A DNA stretch of 8,050 nucleotides from an uncultured Bacteroidota bacterium. GTDB lineage: Bacteria > Bacteroidota > Bacteroidia > UBA7662. Each line of letters begins with the position of its first letter. Positions within the stretch are counted from its first letter, which is position 1. The notes under the pieces are model-generated. The model was not told where the DNA came from. It saw only the letters and a program-made list of their open reading frames with translations, and did not search any database. The stretch spans positions 1 to 8,050 of the forward strand of contig CAIVQI010000230.1 of NCBI GenBank assembly GCA_903908015.1. The letters are read 5' to 3'. The translations under genes were made by a program, and so were the position numbers. Shown one piece after another: positions 1 to 6,311 of this stretch.

Positions 1-1180
1 AGTCACCCCCTGCGCCGGTATTGGTGGCCTCAGGAAGGATTTTCCATTGTATGCGGTACGAATCACTGTAGGGTTCGAGCAAGGCCAACTCAGCCCGAAC
101 GCGTTGACCGCCATACATTTTCATGTAGCGCTGGGGGGCATCAGTCTGAGGTGCTGCAGCGGCAGATGGCCCGGCGTCGTCGGGCAAAGGAGTTTCGGTA
201 AGGATTCTGATCCCCGTCACCCGAGGGCCGGGTTTGCCAACGCCCACGCCCTTCTTCCAGCCTAATTCCAAGGCATCAATCGATCGTGTTGGTCTGTTGG
301 CCACATCAAACAAGCCGTACCAACTTTCGGTGGTTTCTTGTTTTTGACCCCACAGAAACGCGTAGCTCCCCAGGCAACTATTCAAAGGATTCGCATCGAT
401 GTACTGCGTGTAGCGTTCCAGGTAGGTTTCGTATTTCGATTCACTACTTTGTTCCAGAGGTGCGCCCCAAGGTGCTTTGGCCACTTCCCAATGACCATTT
501 GGCCCCCATTCTGTAATGATGTATGGTTTGTTCCAGCCAAATTGCTTGATGTTCGACACCGCGGATGCCAAGTCACCATACGTATTTACCCCCAAAATAT
601 CGATGTCTGGGGCCAAGGTATTGATCCAGTGCACCTCCATCGAGTCTAATCCGGCCGTAACCGTTGATGTCGGGTGATGGGGATCCACGCGATGTATGTA
701 AGCAGCCAGTTCCTGAATCGCATGCCACACACGAATATTGGTGTAGAAGAGGTCAACTTCATTGCCGATGCCCCAGATCAGGAGGGCAGGGTGATTTTTG
801 AAACGATCCACTGCCGCAGCAAAGTGGTTGAACTGCTCCCGAACAGCCAGCGTATCATCATAATCGAATCCATGCCGTTCATGGCCCATCCAAAAGCCGA
901 GCATCACGCTCAGTCCCAGTTCGTGTGCCGAATCCAGGATGTGTTGCGCTCGCTCGATGCCCCAGGTACGCAGCGAATTGCCCCCTGTGGCCACCACATG
1001 CGCCATGTGAACGTGCCCACCTGCTCCCTTGATGCTGTAAGGCTTTCCACCCCGGCTGAGTGACCATATGCCGTTCTGTTGCGACACATGAACAGGAATG
1101 GGCTGCGCTGAAACACCAAAAAGGGAGAGCCACACAGCGATGGCGGTCAAGAATACCTTATATGTTGGGGTGCGTGCCAT
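1..1180 (-). CDS. Secreted GH2-like TIM-barrel glycoside hydrolase (C-terminus beyond the left edge)
   Basis: The frame is open from ATG at 1180 to base 1, giving 393 codons with no stop, so the gene continues outside the window. Residues 1-25 look like a signal peptide (basic start, hydrophobic stretch 9-23, SAQ cleavage site), so the enzyme is exported. A TIM-barrel glycosidase domain follows: GGNSLRTWG at 66-74, MGHERHGFDY at 98-107, WGIGNE at 136-141 and ITEWGPNGHWEV at 222-233. By analogy with clan GH-A, Glu141 (758-760) is the acid/base and Glu224 (509-511) the nucleophile. From about residue 320 an Ig-like C-terminal domain seems to begin. The family is usually annotated as glycoside hydrolase family 2 TIM-barrel protein; the substrate cannot be read from the sequence. 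The start overlaps the stop of the upstream Nudix regulator (TAATG), so the two are probably translated together as the last known gene of a three-gene operon. I am sure of the fold class, not of the exact family. Confidence 0.88.
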   Translation of the reverse strand, partial: MARTPTYKVFLTAIAVWLSLFGVSAQPIPVHVSQQNGIWSLSRGGKPYSIKGAGGHVHMAHVVATGGNSLRTWGIERAQHILDSAHELGLSVMLGFWMGHERHGFDYDDTLAVREQFNHFAAAVDRFKNHPALLIWGIGNEVDLFYTNIRVWHAIQELAAYIHRVDPHHPTSTVTAGLDSMEVHWINTLAPDIDILGVNTYGDLASAVSNIKQFGWNKPYIITEWGPNGHWEVAKAPWGAPLEQSSESKYETYLERYTQYIDANPLNSCLGSYAFLWGQKQETTESWYGLFDVANRPTRSIDALELGWKKGVGVGKPGPRVTGIRILTETPLPDDAGPSAAAAPQTDAPQRYMKMYGGQRVRAELALLEPYSDSYRIQWKILPEATNTGAGGD

Positions 1181-1959
1181 TATATTTCAAAGGTGAACCC
1201 TCTATCGAGCAGTTCGCGGTATCGGGTTTGATCGAAAGTGTAGAGGCAAGCCGGCCGCCTCGTGTTTTTGGTCTGCTTCTCGTCGAGTTTCACCAAAAAA
1301 TTCATCGCCAGGATTTTCTTGCGAAAATTTCTTTTGTCGATTGGCCTGTCAAGAATGGCCTCATAGAGCTTTTGGAGTTGGTTGAGGGTGAAATTGATGG
1401 GCAGCAATTCGAACCCCAAGGGCTCACGGCGCACACGGGATTTGAGTTTTTCAACCCCCTTGTTCAAAATCTCGTTGTGGTCGAAGGCGAGTTCGCCCAC
1501 CTCAGCCAAAGTAAACCAACGCACATTATCGGCCCAGGAGGAGGCCCGGGTTTCGTAGTGTTCAACGCGAATGAGGGCGATGAATGCCACGGTGATGACC
1601 CTTCCCAAGGGGTGGCGGTCAGTTTTGCCGAAGGTTTTAATTTGTTGCATGAAGACGTCTCGAATACCCGTGAGGTTCTCGAGTACGCGTTGTGCGGCAC
1701 CATTCAGGTCTTCATTGGGATACACCAGGTCGCCCGGGAGGGCCCAATAGCTTTTGTAGGGGGCAACACCCCGTTCGATCAGAAGGATTTTGATCTCTTG
1801 ACCGTCGAATCCAAAGAGAATGCAGTCGACAGACAGGCCGAACTGGAAGAAATCCTCCAGAGGGATCAGGTATTGTGCCTGTTCGTCCTCCGGATTGCCT
1901 TCCGAAAAGCGAAGGGCCACATTTTTACCCTTCACCAGCTCATCGATATCTCTGCGCAT
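1180..1959 (-). CDS. Nudix-domain / winged-helix transcriptional regulator (NrtR/AraR-like)
   Basis: This protein of 259 residues has an N-terminal Nudix-fold domain (about 38-170) and a C-terminal winged-helix DNA-binding domain (about 185-255; FTLNQLQKLYEAIL at 190-203, then DKRNFRKKIL at 208-217). The pair is typical of NrtR-family regulators; in Bacteroides a relative, AraR, controls arabinose use. The Nudix box (76-99) is degenerate: the consensus REUxEExG reads RVLENLTG at 91-98, so the metal-binding glutamates are replaced by Val, Asn and Leu. Pyrophosphohydrolase activity is therefore unlikely, and the domain probably acts as a ligand sensor. It lies between a secreted glycan-binding-like protein (12-base gap upstream) and a secreted glycosidase (overlapping downstream), so I infer local control of this operon through the palindrome at 3359-3377. 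The ligand is unknown; a sugar or sugar phosphate is more likely than an ADP-ribose compound. Database annotation would probably read NUDIX hydrolase. Confidence 0.88.
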   Translation of the reverse strand: MRRDIDELVKGKNVALRFSEGNPEDEQAQYLIPLEDFFQFGLSVDCILFGFDGQEIKILLIERGVAPYKSYWALPGDLVYPNEDLNGAAQRVLENLTGIRDVFMQQIKTFGKTDRHPLGRVITVAFIALIRVEHYETRASSWADNVRWFTLAEVGELAFDHNEILNKGVEKLKSRVRREPLGFELLPINFTLNQLQKLYEAILDRPIDKRNFRKKILAMNFLVKLDEKQTKNTRRPACLYTFDQTRYRELLDRGFTFEI

Positions 1960-1971
1960 CGGCGTAGGAGG

Positions 1972-3330
1972 TTATTTTTGGATGATCAGGCGCTGGTGGC
2001 CCCGAAGCTGTTTTTGGGTCCAGTGAACCAGATACAAGCCGGGCGACAAACATTCAGTGGAGAGGCCTGAGTGTACGGCTTCGCTTAAGTCCTTCTCCAT
2101 GATCACCCGGCCACTGGCGTCACACAAGTACAGGGTTCCATCAGGCTGTCCCCCATCCATCCAATGTAAATAAACGAATTCGCGTGCCGGATTTGGATAA
2201 AGGCGCACAGCGGATGGTTGTGTTTCGCCCACGCCGGATGCCTGACCACAGGGCAAGCAACTCTGCCAGCATACAGCATCGAGCGTATCATTGCCGCCCA
2301 CAATATAATAGCGGTTTATAAAGGTTGATGTGGTTTGTGTGCATGGGTCGCCCGGATTCAGGATCTCTTCCACATTCCATCCGTCGGTGGTGAACTTGTA
2401 TTCAATGGTATCGATGGGCAAATCAACATCAATTTCAAAAATGCTGTCGTTGTTGGCATCGGTCATGACGGCGCATGTGCCACACCAACCATTAAAGCTC
2501 CCATTCAGGTTCACCTGATTGTAGGGTAGGCCAGTGTAGCCCCGCATGTCGACCCTGAACCGCACCCGGCCTGAAGACGGACCACCTGCGCAAGGGTTGC
2601 ACGACCCCCAACACACCGCGTCGAGGGTGTCGTTGCCCGTCACAATATATTCTCTATTCGTGAAAGTGCCGGTGGTGCGCGTACACAAACTGCCTGGCAG
2701 CAGCGTTTCCTGTCCCGACCAGCCATCGACAGTAAACTTATATTCAATGGTATCCAAGGGCAAAACCACACTTAACTCATAGATGCTGTCGTTGTCGGGG
2801 TCGGCCATGGGGGCACAACTGCCGCACCAGCCATTGAAGGTGCCGTTGAGGTTCACTGTAGTGAAGGCGGGCCCAGCATAGCCGTTCATGTCCACTTTGA
2901 AGGTCACAGTGCCCGAGGAAGGCGTGCCCGAGCATGGACCACAAGAGCCCCAGCACACCACCGGCAGCGTAGCATTGCCCGCAACCGTATAAATTCTGTT
3001 GGTAAAACTACCCGTGGTTTGGGTACACGTACTCCCAGGCAGTAGAGATTCTTGAGCCGTCCAATTGCCCCAGGCAAACTTATATTCAATAGTTCCCGCT
3101 GTGAGGGAGTCGACCGTCACTTCCCAGATCTCGTCCCCATCGGGGTCCGACATGGGGTCGCAGTTGGATCCACACCAGTTGTTGAATGTGCCATTGACCT
3201 CAGGGATACCATACGACCCGTTGTAGTCGTTCATATCGAGGCGAAATGTGACTGAATAAAAAGTCTGTCCGTTGGACGACAAGCCCATCAGGCAAAACAA
3301 TAGGAATAATGGTAATGTTAAAATTTTCAT
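1972..3330 (-). CDS. T9SS-secreted protein with three Cys-rich glycogen-binding-like repeats
   Basis: The protein has 452 residues from the chosen start. Residues 1-22 form a signal peptide (MKILTLPLFLLF, then SSNGQ). Three tandem modules follow at 26-133, 140-247 and 254-361, about 114 residues apart. Each runs VTFxxDM, N-G-T/S-F-N-x-W-C, a D-x-(D/N)-x-D acidic loop, IEYKF, W, E, CTxTT, NR and CWxSCxPC. The NGTFNGW and EYKFTVDGW signatures resemble the AMPK-beta/CBM48 glycogen-binding fold, so alpha-glucan or other glycan binding is inferred. Each module has six cysteines, which is unusual for that fold and may mean three disulphides. Residues 372-452 are a type A T9SS sorting domain (VRLYPNPAREFVYL, then LSPGLYLV), so the product is exported across the outer membrane. 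There is no catalytic domain. I chose 3330 over the longer frame from 3375 because the signal peptide starts there and the upstream codons overlap the promoter. It is the first gene of the minus-strand operon. Confidence 0.88.
   Translation of the reverse strand: MKILTLPLFLLFCLMGLSSNGQTFYSVTFRLDMNDYNGSYGIPEVNGTFNNWCGSNCDPMSDPDGDEIWEVTVDSLTAGTIEYKFAWGNWTAQESLLPGSTCTQTTGSFTNRIYTVAGNATLPVVCWGSCGPCSGTPSSGTVTFKVDMNGYAGPAFTTVNLNGTFNGWCGSCAPMADPDNDSIYELSVVLPLDTIEYKFTVDGWSGQETLLPGSLCTRTTGTFTNREYIVTGNDTLDAVCWGSCNPCAGGPSSGRVRFRVDMRGYTGLPYNQVNLNGSFNGWCGTCAVMTDANNDSIFEIDVDLPIDTIEYKFTTDGWNVEEILNPGDPCTQTTSTFINRYYIVGGNDTLDAVCWQSCLPCGQASGVGETQPSAVRLYPNPAREFVYLHWMDGGQPDGTLYLCDASGRVIMEKDLSEAVHSGLSTECLSPGLYLVHWTQKQLRGHQRLIIQK
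2248..3255 (-). repeat. Three tandem ~342-bp coding repeats
   Basis: Within the T9SS protein gene, three units (3255-2932, 2913-2590 and 2571-2248) encode the same module. The plus-strand string aactt(a/g)tattcaat recurs at 2393, 2735 and 3077, exactly 342 bases (114 codons) apart each time. Units 2 and 3 look closest to each other (shared GNDTLDAVCW and linker GGPSSG); unit 1 has diverged more, including one extra residue near its start and a C-x3-C where the others have C-x2-C. They look like products of internal duplication. Confidence 0.9.
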
Positions 3331-3350
3331 AAATGGGTACGATTGAACGG

Positions 3351-3358
3351 CAAATATA
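3351..3358 (-). promoter_or_regulatory. Candidate -7 box (TATATTTG) for the minus-strand operon
   Basis: Read on the minus strand, 3358-3351 is TATATTTG, an exact match to the Bacteroidota -7 consensus TAnnTTTG. It lies 20 bases upstream of the ATG at 3330, giving a short leader of roughly 14 bases. I could not find a clear -33 TTG element at the usual distance, and the palindrome next to it occupies part of the spacer. The match is exact but short, so it could occur by chance. Confidence 0.45.
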
Positions 3359-3377
3359 AAGTGTAAAATGTACACTT
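3359..3377. promoter_or_regulatory. Perfect inverted repeat, candidate operator
   Basis: The sequence is AAGTGTA, then AAATG, then TACACTT: a perfect 7-bp inverted repeat with a 5-base spacer (19 bp in all). It sits directly against the candidate -7 box of the minus-strand operon, between where the -7 and -33 elements would be, which is a classical repressor position. NrtR/AraR-type regulators bind palindromes of about this size, and the operon encodes such a protein, so self-regulation is inferred. A further TACAC copy at 3377-3381 and TGTACA copies at 3369-3374 and 3383-3388 add possible half-sites. A role in the divergent transglycosylase promoter is also possible. Confidence 0.5.
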
Positions 3378-3407
3378 ACACCTGTACATGTGTCATTGTC
3401 GCCATCA

Positions 3408-3415
3408 TATTTTTG
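3408..3415 (+). promoter_or_regulatory. Candidate -7 box (TATTTTTG) for the transglycosylase gene
   Basis: TATTTTTG matches the Bacteroidota -7 consensus TAnnTTTG and lies 40 bases before the ATG at 3455, which would give a leader of about 30 bases. No convincing -33 TTG is present 19-21 bases upstream. Its position argues that the real start of the gene is 3455, because the longer frame opening at 3368 would begin upstream of the promoter. Confidence 0.38.
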
Positions 3416-3454
3416 CTTGCTTTTTTCACCAAATACACGGTACTTAGCGCTTCT

Positions 3455-5131
3455 ATGCTTAAAATTTTCTTAAAAAGCGCGTTTTTCGTCGCAGTTTTAG
3501 GCTTCATGGCATTGGAAACCGCCTTTGCTCAGGTTGCTCCCATGACTTCGGCAACGGAAACGGCGCTTCATCTCGGTCAAAAAAATCTGGGGGATTCATC
3601 GCTTTTGGCCGAACAATGGCCCATAGCGGAGGCCCTCGATAGCCTGATGCAACTGCATCTGTTCGACAATAAAATCGTTCCTTCCCAGCGGCCCATCAAC
3701 AAATATGGCTACCGACCCGATGAAGTGCCCCGGTTCTCAGATTCAGTCATATCGTTTCGCATCCAGCATATTCCCTCGCCCATGAAATTGGCCTACAATG
3801 CTCATGTGCGCGGATTTATTGAGTTGTATGCGGTGCGGCGCAAGGCGGCCTCGGAGCGAATGTTGGGATTGGCCAATTACTACTTCCCCATTTTCGAGGA
3901 GGCGTTGGAACGCCACGGATTGCCCCACCAGCTCAAATACCTCGCCATTGTGGAGTCCGCGCTGAATCCTGTTGCCGTAAGCCGCGTGGGCGCCACGGGT
4001 TTATGGCAGTTTATGTATCCTACCGGCAAGCAATACGGACTCGACGCCGATTATTATTGTGATGAGCGACGCGATCCCTGGCTGGCCTCTGATGCGGCAG
4101 CAAGACACCTCAAGGACCTCCACCGCATCTACAACGATTGGCTGTTGGCCTTGGCCGCCTACAATTGTGGGGCGGGCAACGTCAACAAAGCCGTTCGCCG
4201 TTCGGGTGGGTTAACCGACTATTGGTCGCTCATGCCCTACCTGCCACAAGAAACACGGGGCTATGTTCCGGCCTTCGTGGCGGTGACCTACATCATGCAT
4301 TACGCGGCAGAGCACAACCTCAATCCGGTGCGCTACACAGGATTGCCGGACCACATCGATACCCTACACCTCAAGGGCCCATTATCCTTGCCTGCATTGG
4401 CGGCCCAGTTGGGCATGTCCACCCAAGAAATGTGCCTGCTGAATCCTCAATTCAAACAGCAAGAGATCCCCAGAAGCTTCGAGTCGTACCCCATACGGCT
4501 GCCAGTGGCGAAAGTTGCCGAATTCGAACGGAATCGTTCCCCTATTTTAGCGGCCCTCCAACCCGCCCCCATTATGATGCCAGCGGTGGATGGCAACACA
4601 TCCCCCATGTACGCGCAGGGCAGTCAACCCAACCAACCTTCTTCAACGGCCGGAGGTGAATGGGTATCGAAGCCCAGCCGCTACCACACCGTGCGAAGAG
4701 GCGAAACCCTGTCCACCATCGGCAGACGTTATGGAATATCCGTACAATCGCTGCGCAGCTGGAATCACTTATCGGGCAGCAGCATCGGGGTCGGTCAAAA
4801 ACTCATTGTTCAGCGCGCCACAGCGGTACCCGCTGCGGTAGCGTCCGCCACTTCTTCCACACCCACTGCGGTTTCGACCGACACCCTGGCAGAAGCGGAA
4901 GTAGCCCAGGATGTAGCGGCAAGCAGAGAGGCCAATACGGCGTCGCGCCCATCCAACCCGGCAGTTCGCCAGGTACCGACCTACAACTACTACACCGTGC
5001 GGAAGGGCGATACGCTCTGGGACATCGCGCAGCGTAAGGGAATAACCGTTGCTGAGCTCCAAAAGGCCAATAAATTAACCAAATCGAGCCGACTGCAGCC
5101 CGGTCAAAGGCTTAAAATAGCAGCGGGCTAA
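3455..5131 (+). CDS. mltD: MltD-like membrane-associated lytic transglycosylase with LysM domains
   Basis: The protein has 558 residues from this start. Residues 1-25 are a signal peptide (MLKIFLKSAFFVAVLG, cleavage near AFAQ). The SLT lytic transglycosylase domain spans about 145-250: VESALNP at 166-172 with catalytic Glu167 (3953-3955), SRVGATGLWQFMYPTG at 176-191, and AAYNCGAGNVNKA at 235-246. Residues 301-350 resemble a worn LysM repeat ending in a proline-rich motif. Two clear LysM domains follow at 410-452 (YHTVRRGETLSTI) and 512-555 (YYTVRKGDTLWDI), joined by an Ala/Ser/Thr/Pro linker (454-508). It should cleave the MurNAc-GlcNAc bond of peptidoglycan, releasing 1,6-anhydro products, in the periplasm. 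I prefer 3455 to the in-frame ATG at 3368, because the signal peptide starts at 3455 and the earlier region holds the divergent promoters. Its stop overlaps the next start (TAATG). The family is certain; the name mltD is by domain layout. Confidence 0.92.
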   Translation: MLKIFLKSAFFVAVLGFMALETAFAQVAPMTSATETALHLGQKNLGDSSLLAEQWPIAEALDSLMQLHLFDNKIVPSQRPINKYGYRPDEVPRFSDSVISFRIQHIPSPMKLAYNAHVRGFIELYAVRRKAASERMLGLANYYFPIFEEALERHGLPHQLKYLAIVESALNPVAVSRVGATGLWQFMYPTGKQYGLDADYYCDERRDPWLASDAAARHLKDLHRIYNDWLLALAAYNCGAGNVNKAVRRSGGLTDYWSLMPYLPQETRGYVPAFVAVTYIMHYAAEHNLNPVRYTGLPDHIDTLHLKGPLSLPALAAQLGMSTQEMCLLNPQFKQQEIPRSFESYPIRLPVAKVAEFERNRSPILAALQPAPIMMPAVDGNTSPMYAQGSQPNQPSSTAGGEWVSKPSRYHTVRRGETLSTIGRRYGISVQSLRSWNHLSGSSIGVGQKLIVQRATAVPAAVASATSSTPTAVSTDTLAEAEVAQDVAASREANTASRPSNPAVRQVPTYNYYTVRKGDTLWDIAQRKGITVAELQKANKLTKSSRLQPGQRLKIAAG

Positions 5132-6171
5132 TGAAGTGGAGGAGCCAACTCGTGGGTGTCATGTGGGCGACCCTGATGTTGGCCTGCGACGCAGATTTTC
5201 CCACCACTACCCTTCCGCAACCGATCGGGCAATCAGGTGAACTTATTGTCGTGTGCGATCCTGTCCTTTGGAATGGGGCCACGGGCAAGGCCATCCGGGC
5301 CATTTATGGATCCGCCCAACCTGGAATGCCACAGGCCGAGCCGTGGTTCAGAATCTATCACTTTCGCCCCGACCAAATCAGCTCCTTGTCGCGCCGCTAC
5401 CGGAATATGATGTTTGTGGCAACGTCCGATCCCAACAAAAAGGAAGATTTTATTCTGACCGAGAAAAAAAACCACTGGGCCAGTGATCAGCACATCCTGA
5501 ATGTGGTCGGGAAAAATGACGCTGAATTGGCTCAAGCTTTACGTCTGCGAAGCGGACCCCTGTTGCAGCAGCTGAATGCTTCGGAACGGAAAAGGGGGAT
5601 AGTGCGACTCAAACGGATTCCTGCGCTGCAGGAGGCGGTTGACGGCCTGCGCGACAGCATGCTGCTCGATATGCACATACCCAATACGTATGTGGCCAAG
5701 ACACTCAACTGCAGTTTTGTGTGGCTGGCCCGCGATTTGGGTGACAAAAGTTACAACCTTATGATCTGGACGCGGCCATGGGCGAAAGCAGAAGGGCTGT
5801 CCACCCCGACGCCTGAGTTAACGGCCGACAGCCTTCTGGCCTGGAAGGACCGCGTCACCCAACTGAATGTTGCGGGCCCACTCCCTGGCACCTACTATAC
5901 CACCGAATACCTCGAGCCCCCTGTGTCGTATCCGTTGACGAGGAACAACAGCCGGGTCGGCATGGAGATTCGGGGGTTATGGAGTATAAAGAATGATTTT
6001 ATGGGTGGGCCATTCTATCACGTCACACTATCCGACAGCATACGGCGTCGCTGGATTCACATGGAAGGATTTGTTTACTTCCCCCAGGAGTCGAAACGTG
6101 AGTTGTTGCGCGAACTGGAATGCCTCATCCACAGCGGTAAGAGCATCCCTACAACCATGCCCGGCCGTTAA
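5131..6171 (+). CDS. DUF4837-like lipoprotein
   Basis: This 346-residue protein has a lipoprotein signal: MKWRSQLVGVMWATLMLAC with the lipidated Cys at 19 (lipobox MLAC, imperfect at -3). Asp follows at +2 and +4. The mature part has the look of the Bacteroidota-restricted family DUF4837: GELIVVCDPVLW at 36-47, an N-terminal half ending near residue 165, a second half with FVWLARDLGDKSYNLMIW, and GPFYHVTL-type motifs followed by a hydrophilic tail near 293-340. No enzyme motif is visible and the function of the family is not established, as far as I know. The ATG overlaps the transglycosylase stop (TAATG), so the two are co-translated, which suggests a helper role in peptidoglycan turnover or envelope maintenance. 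The family call is from memory of sequence style; that it is a lipoprotein is well supported. Confidence 0.78.
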   Translation: MKWRSQLVGVMWATLMLACDADFPTTTLPQPIGQSGELIVVCDPVLWNGATGKAIRAIYGSAQPGMPQAEPWFRIYHFRPDQISSLSRRYRNMMFVATSDPNKKEDFILTEKKNHWASDQHILNVVGKNDAELAQALRLRSGPLLQQLNASERKRGIVRLKRIPALQEAVDGLRDSMLLDMHIPNTYVAKTLNCSFVWLARDLGDKSYNLMIWTRPWAKAEGLSTPTPELTADSLLAWKDRVTQLNVAGPLPGTYYTTEYLEPPVSYPLTRNNSRVGMEIRGLWSIKNDFMGGPFYHVTLSDSIRRRWIHMEGFVYFPQESKRELLRELECLIHSGKSIPTTMPGR

Positions 6172-6311
6172 TGTTGTGTTGCTTAACAAACCATAATTCC
6201 CAACGCCCTATTTTTTTTCGTTTCTTTCAAGATCATTATCCTGGATCATGGGGTGCAGGCTGCCAGAGACACAAGATGGATGATATCATAAGCAGCGCAT
6301 GGGAATTGTAA
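6171..6311 (+). CDS. Possible small ORF (46 residues), doubtful
   Basis: An open frame starts with ATG at 6171, overlapping the DUF4837 gene stop as TAATG, the same arrangement seen at two other junctions here. It runs through the whole intergenic gap and ends at 6311, 13 bases inside the flippase gene. The predicted peptide begins MLCCLTNHNS and ends MDDIISSAWEL; I recognise no domain. The T8 run at 6211-6218 and the lower GC of the first half look non-coding, and a chance open frame of this length is not rare (about one in ten per frame). I list it because it would link the cell-wall pair to the flippase gene by translational coupling. Confidence 0.18.
   Translation: MLCCLTNHNSQRPIFFRFFQDHYPGSWGAGCQRHKMDDIISSAWEL
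6172..6298. other. Gap between the DUF4837-like gene and the flippase gene
   Basis: This 127-base stretch has no exact Bacteroidota -7 box, although TATTTTTT at 6209-6216 is one base off. It contains a T8 run (6211-6218), a GATCAT direct repeat (6231-6236 and 6244-6249), and a perfect palindrome ATGATATCAT at 6280-6289, ten bases before the flippase start. No convincing terminator hairpin is visible, so the flippase gene may be read from upstream or from a promoter too weak in consensus to see. A doubtful small ORF covers it. Confidence 0.5.

Noticed and set aside
674..1063. Plus-strand frame of 129 codons
   Set aside because: It is opposite the catalytic region of the glycosidase gene, which holds both conserved glutamates in the minus frame.
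1960..1971. Search for a Shine-Dalgarno site before the Nudix gene
   Set aside because: The minus strand reads CCTCCTACGCCG here, which is pyrimidine-rich and not a ribosome-binding motif; absence of such motifs is normal for Bacteroidota.
1060..2070. Long plus-strand frame of 336 codons
   Set aside because: It lies opposite the Nudix/winged-helix gene, whose minus-strand product has recognisable domains; the plus-strand translation has no family features.
4138..4659. Plus-strand frame of 173 codons
   Set aside because: It is an out-of-frame reading within the transglycosylase gene, where the SLT and linker sequence clearly uses another frame.
5464..5471. A8 run in the DUF4837-like gene as a slippage site
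   Set aside because: It encodes Lys-Lys-Asn in a charged stretch and is ordinary for such codons; nothing suggests regulated switching of this gene.
6177..6190. Possible hairpin TGTT-GCTT-AACA as a terminator
   Set aside because: The stem is only four A/T-rich pairs; the T run lies 20 bases further on, so it does not form an intrinsic terminator.
6209..6216. TATTTTTT as a promoter -7 box for the flippase gene
   Set aside because: It lacks the final G of TAnnTTTG and has no TTG at the proper spacing upstream.
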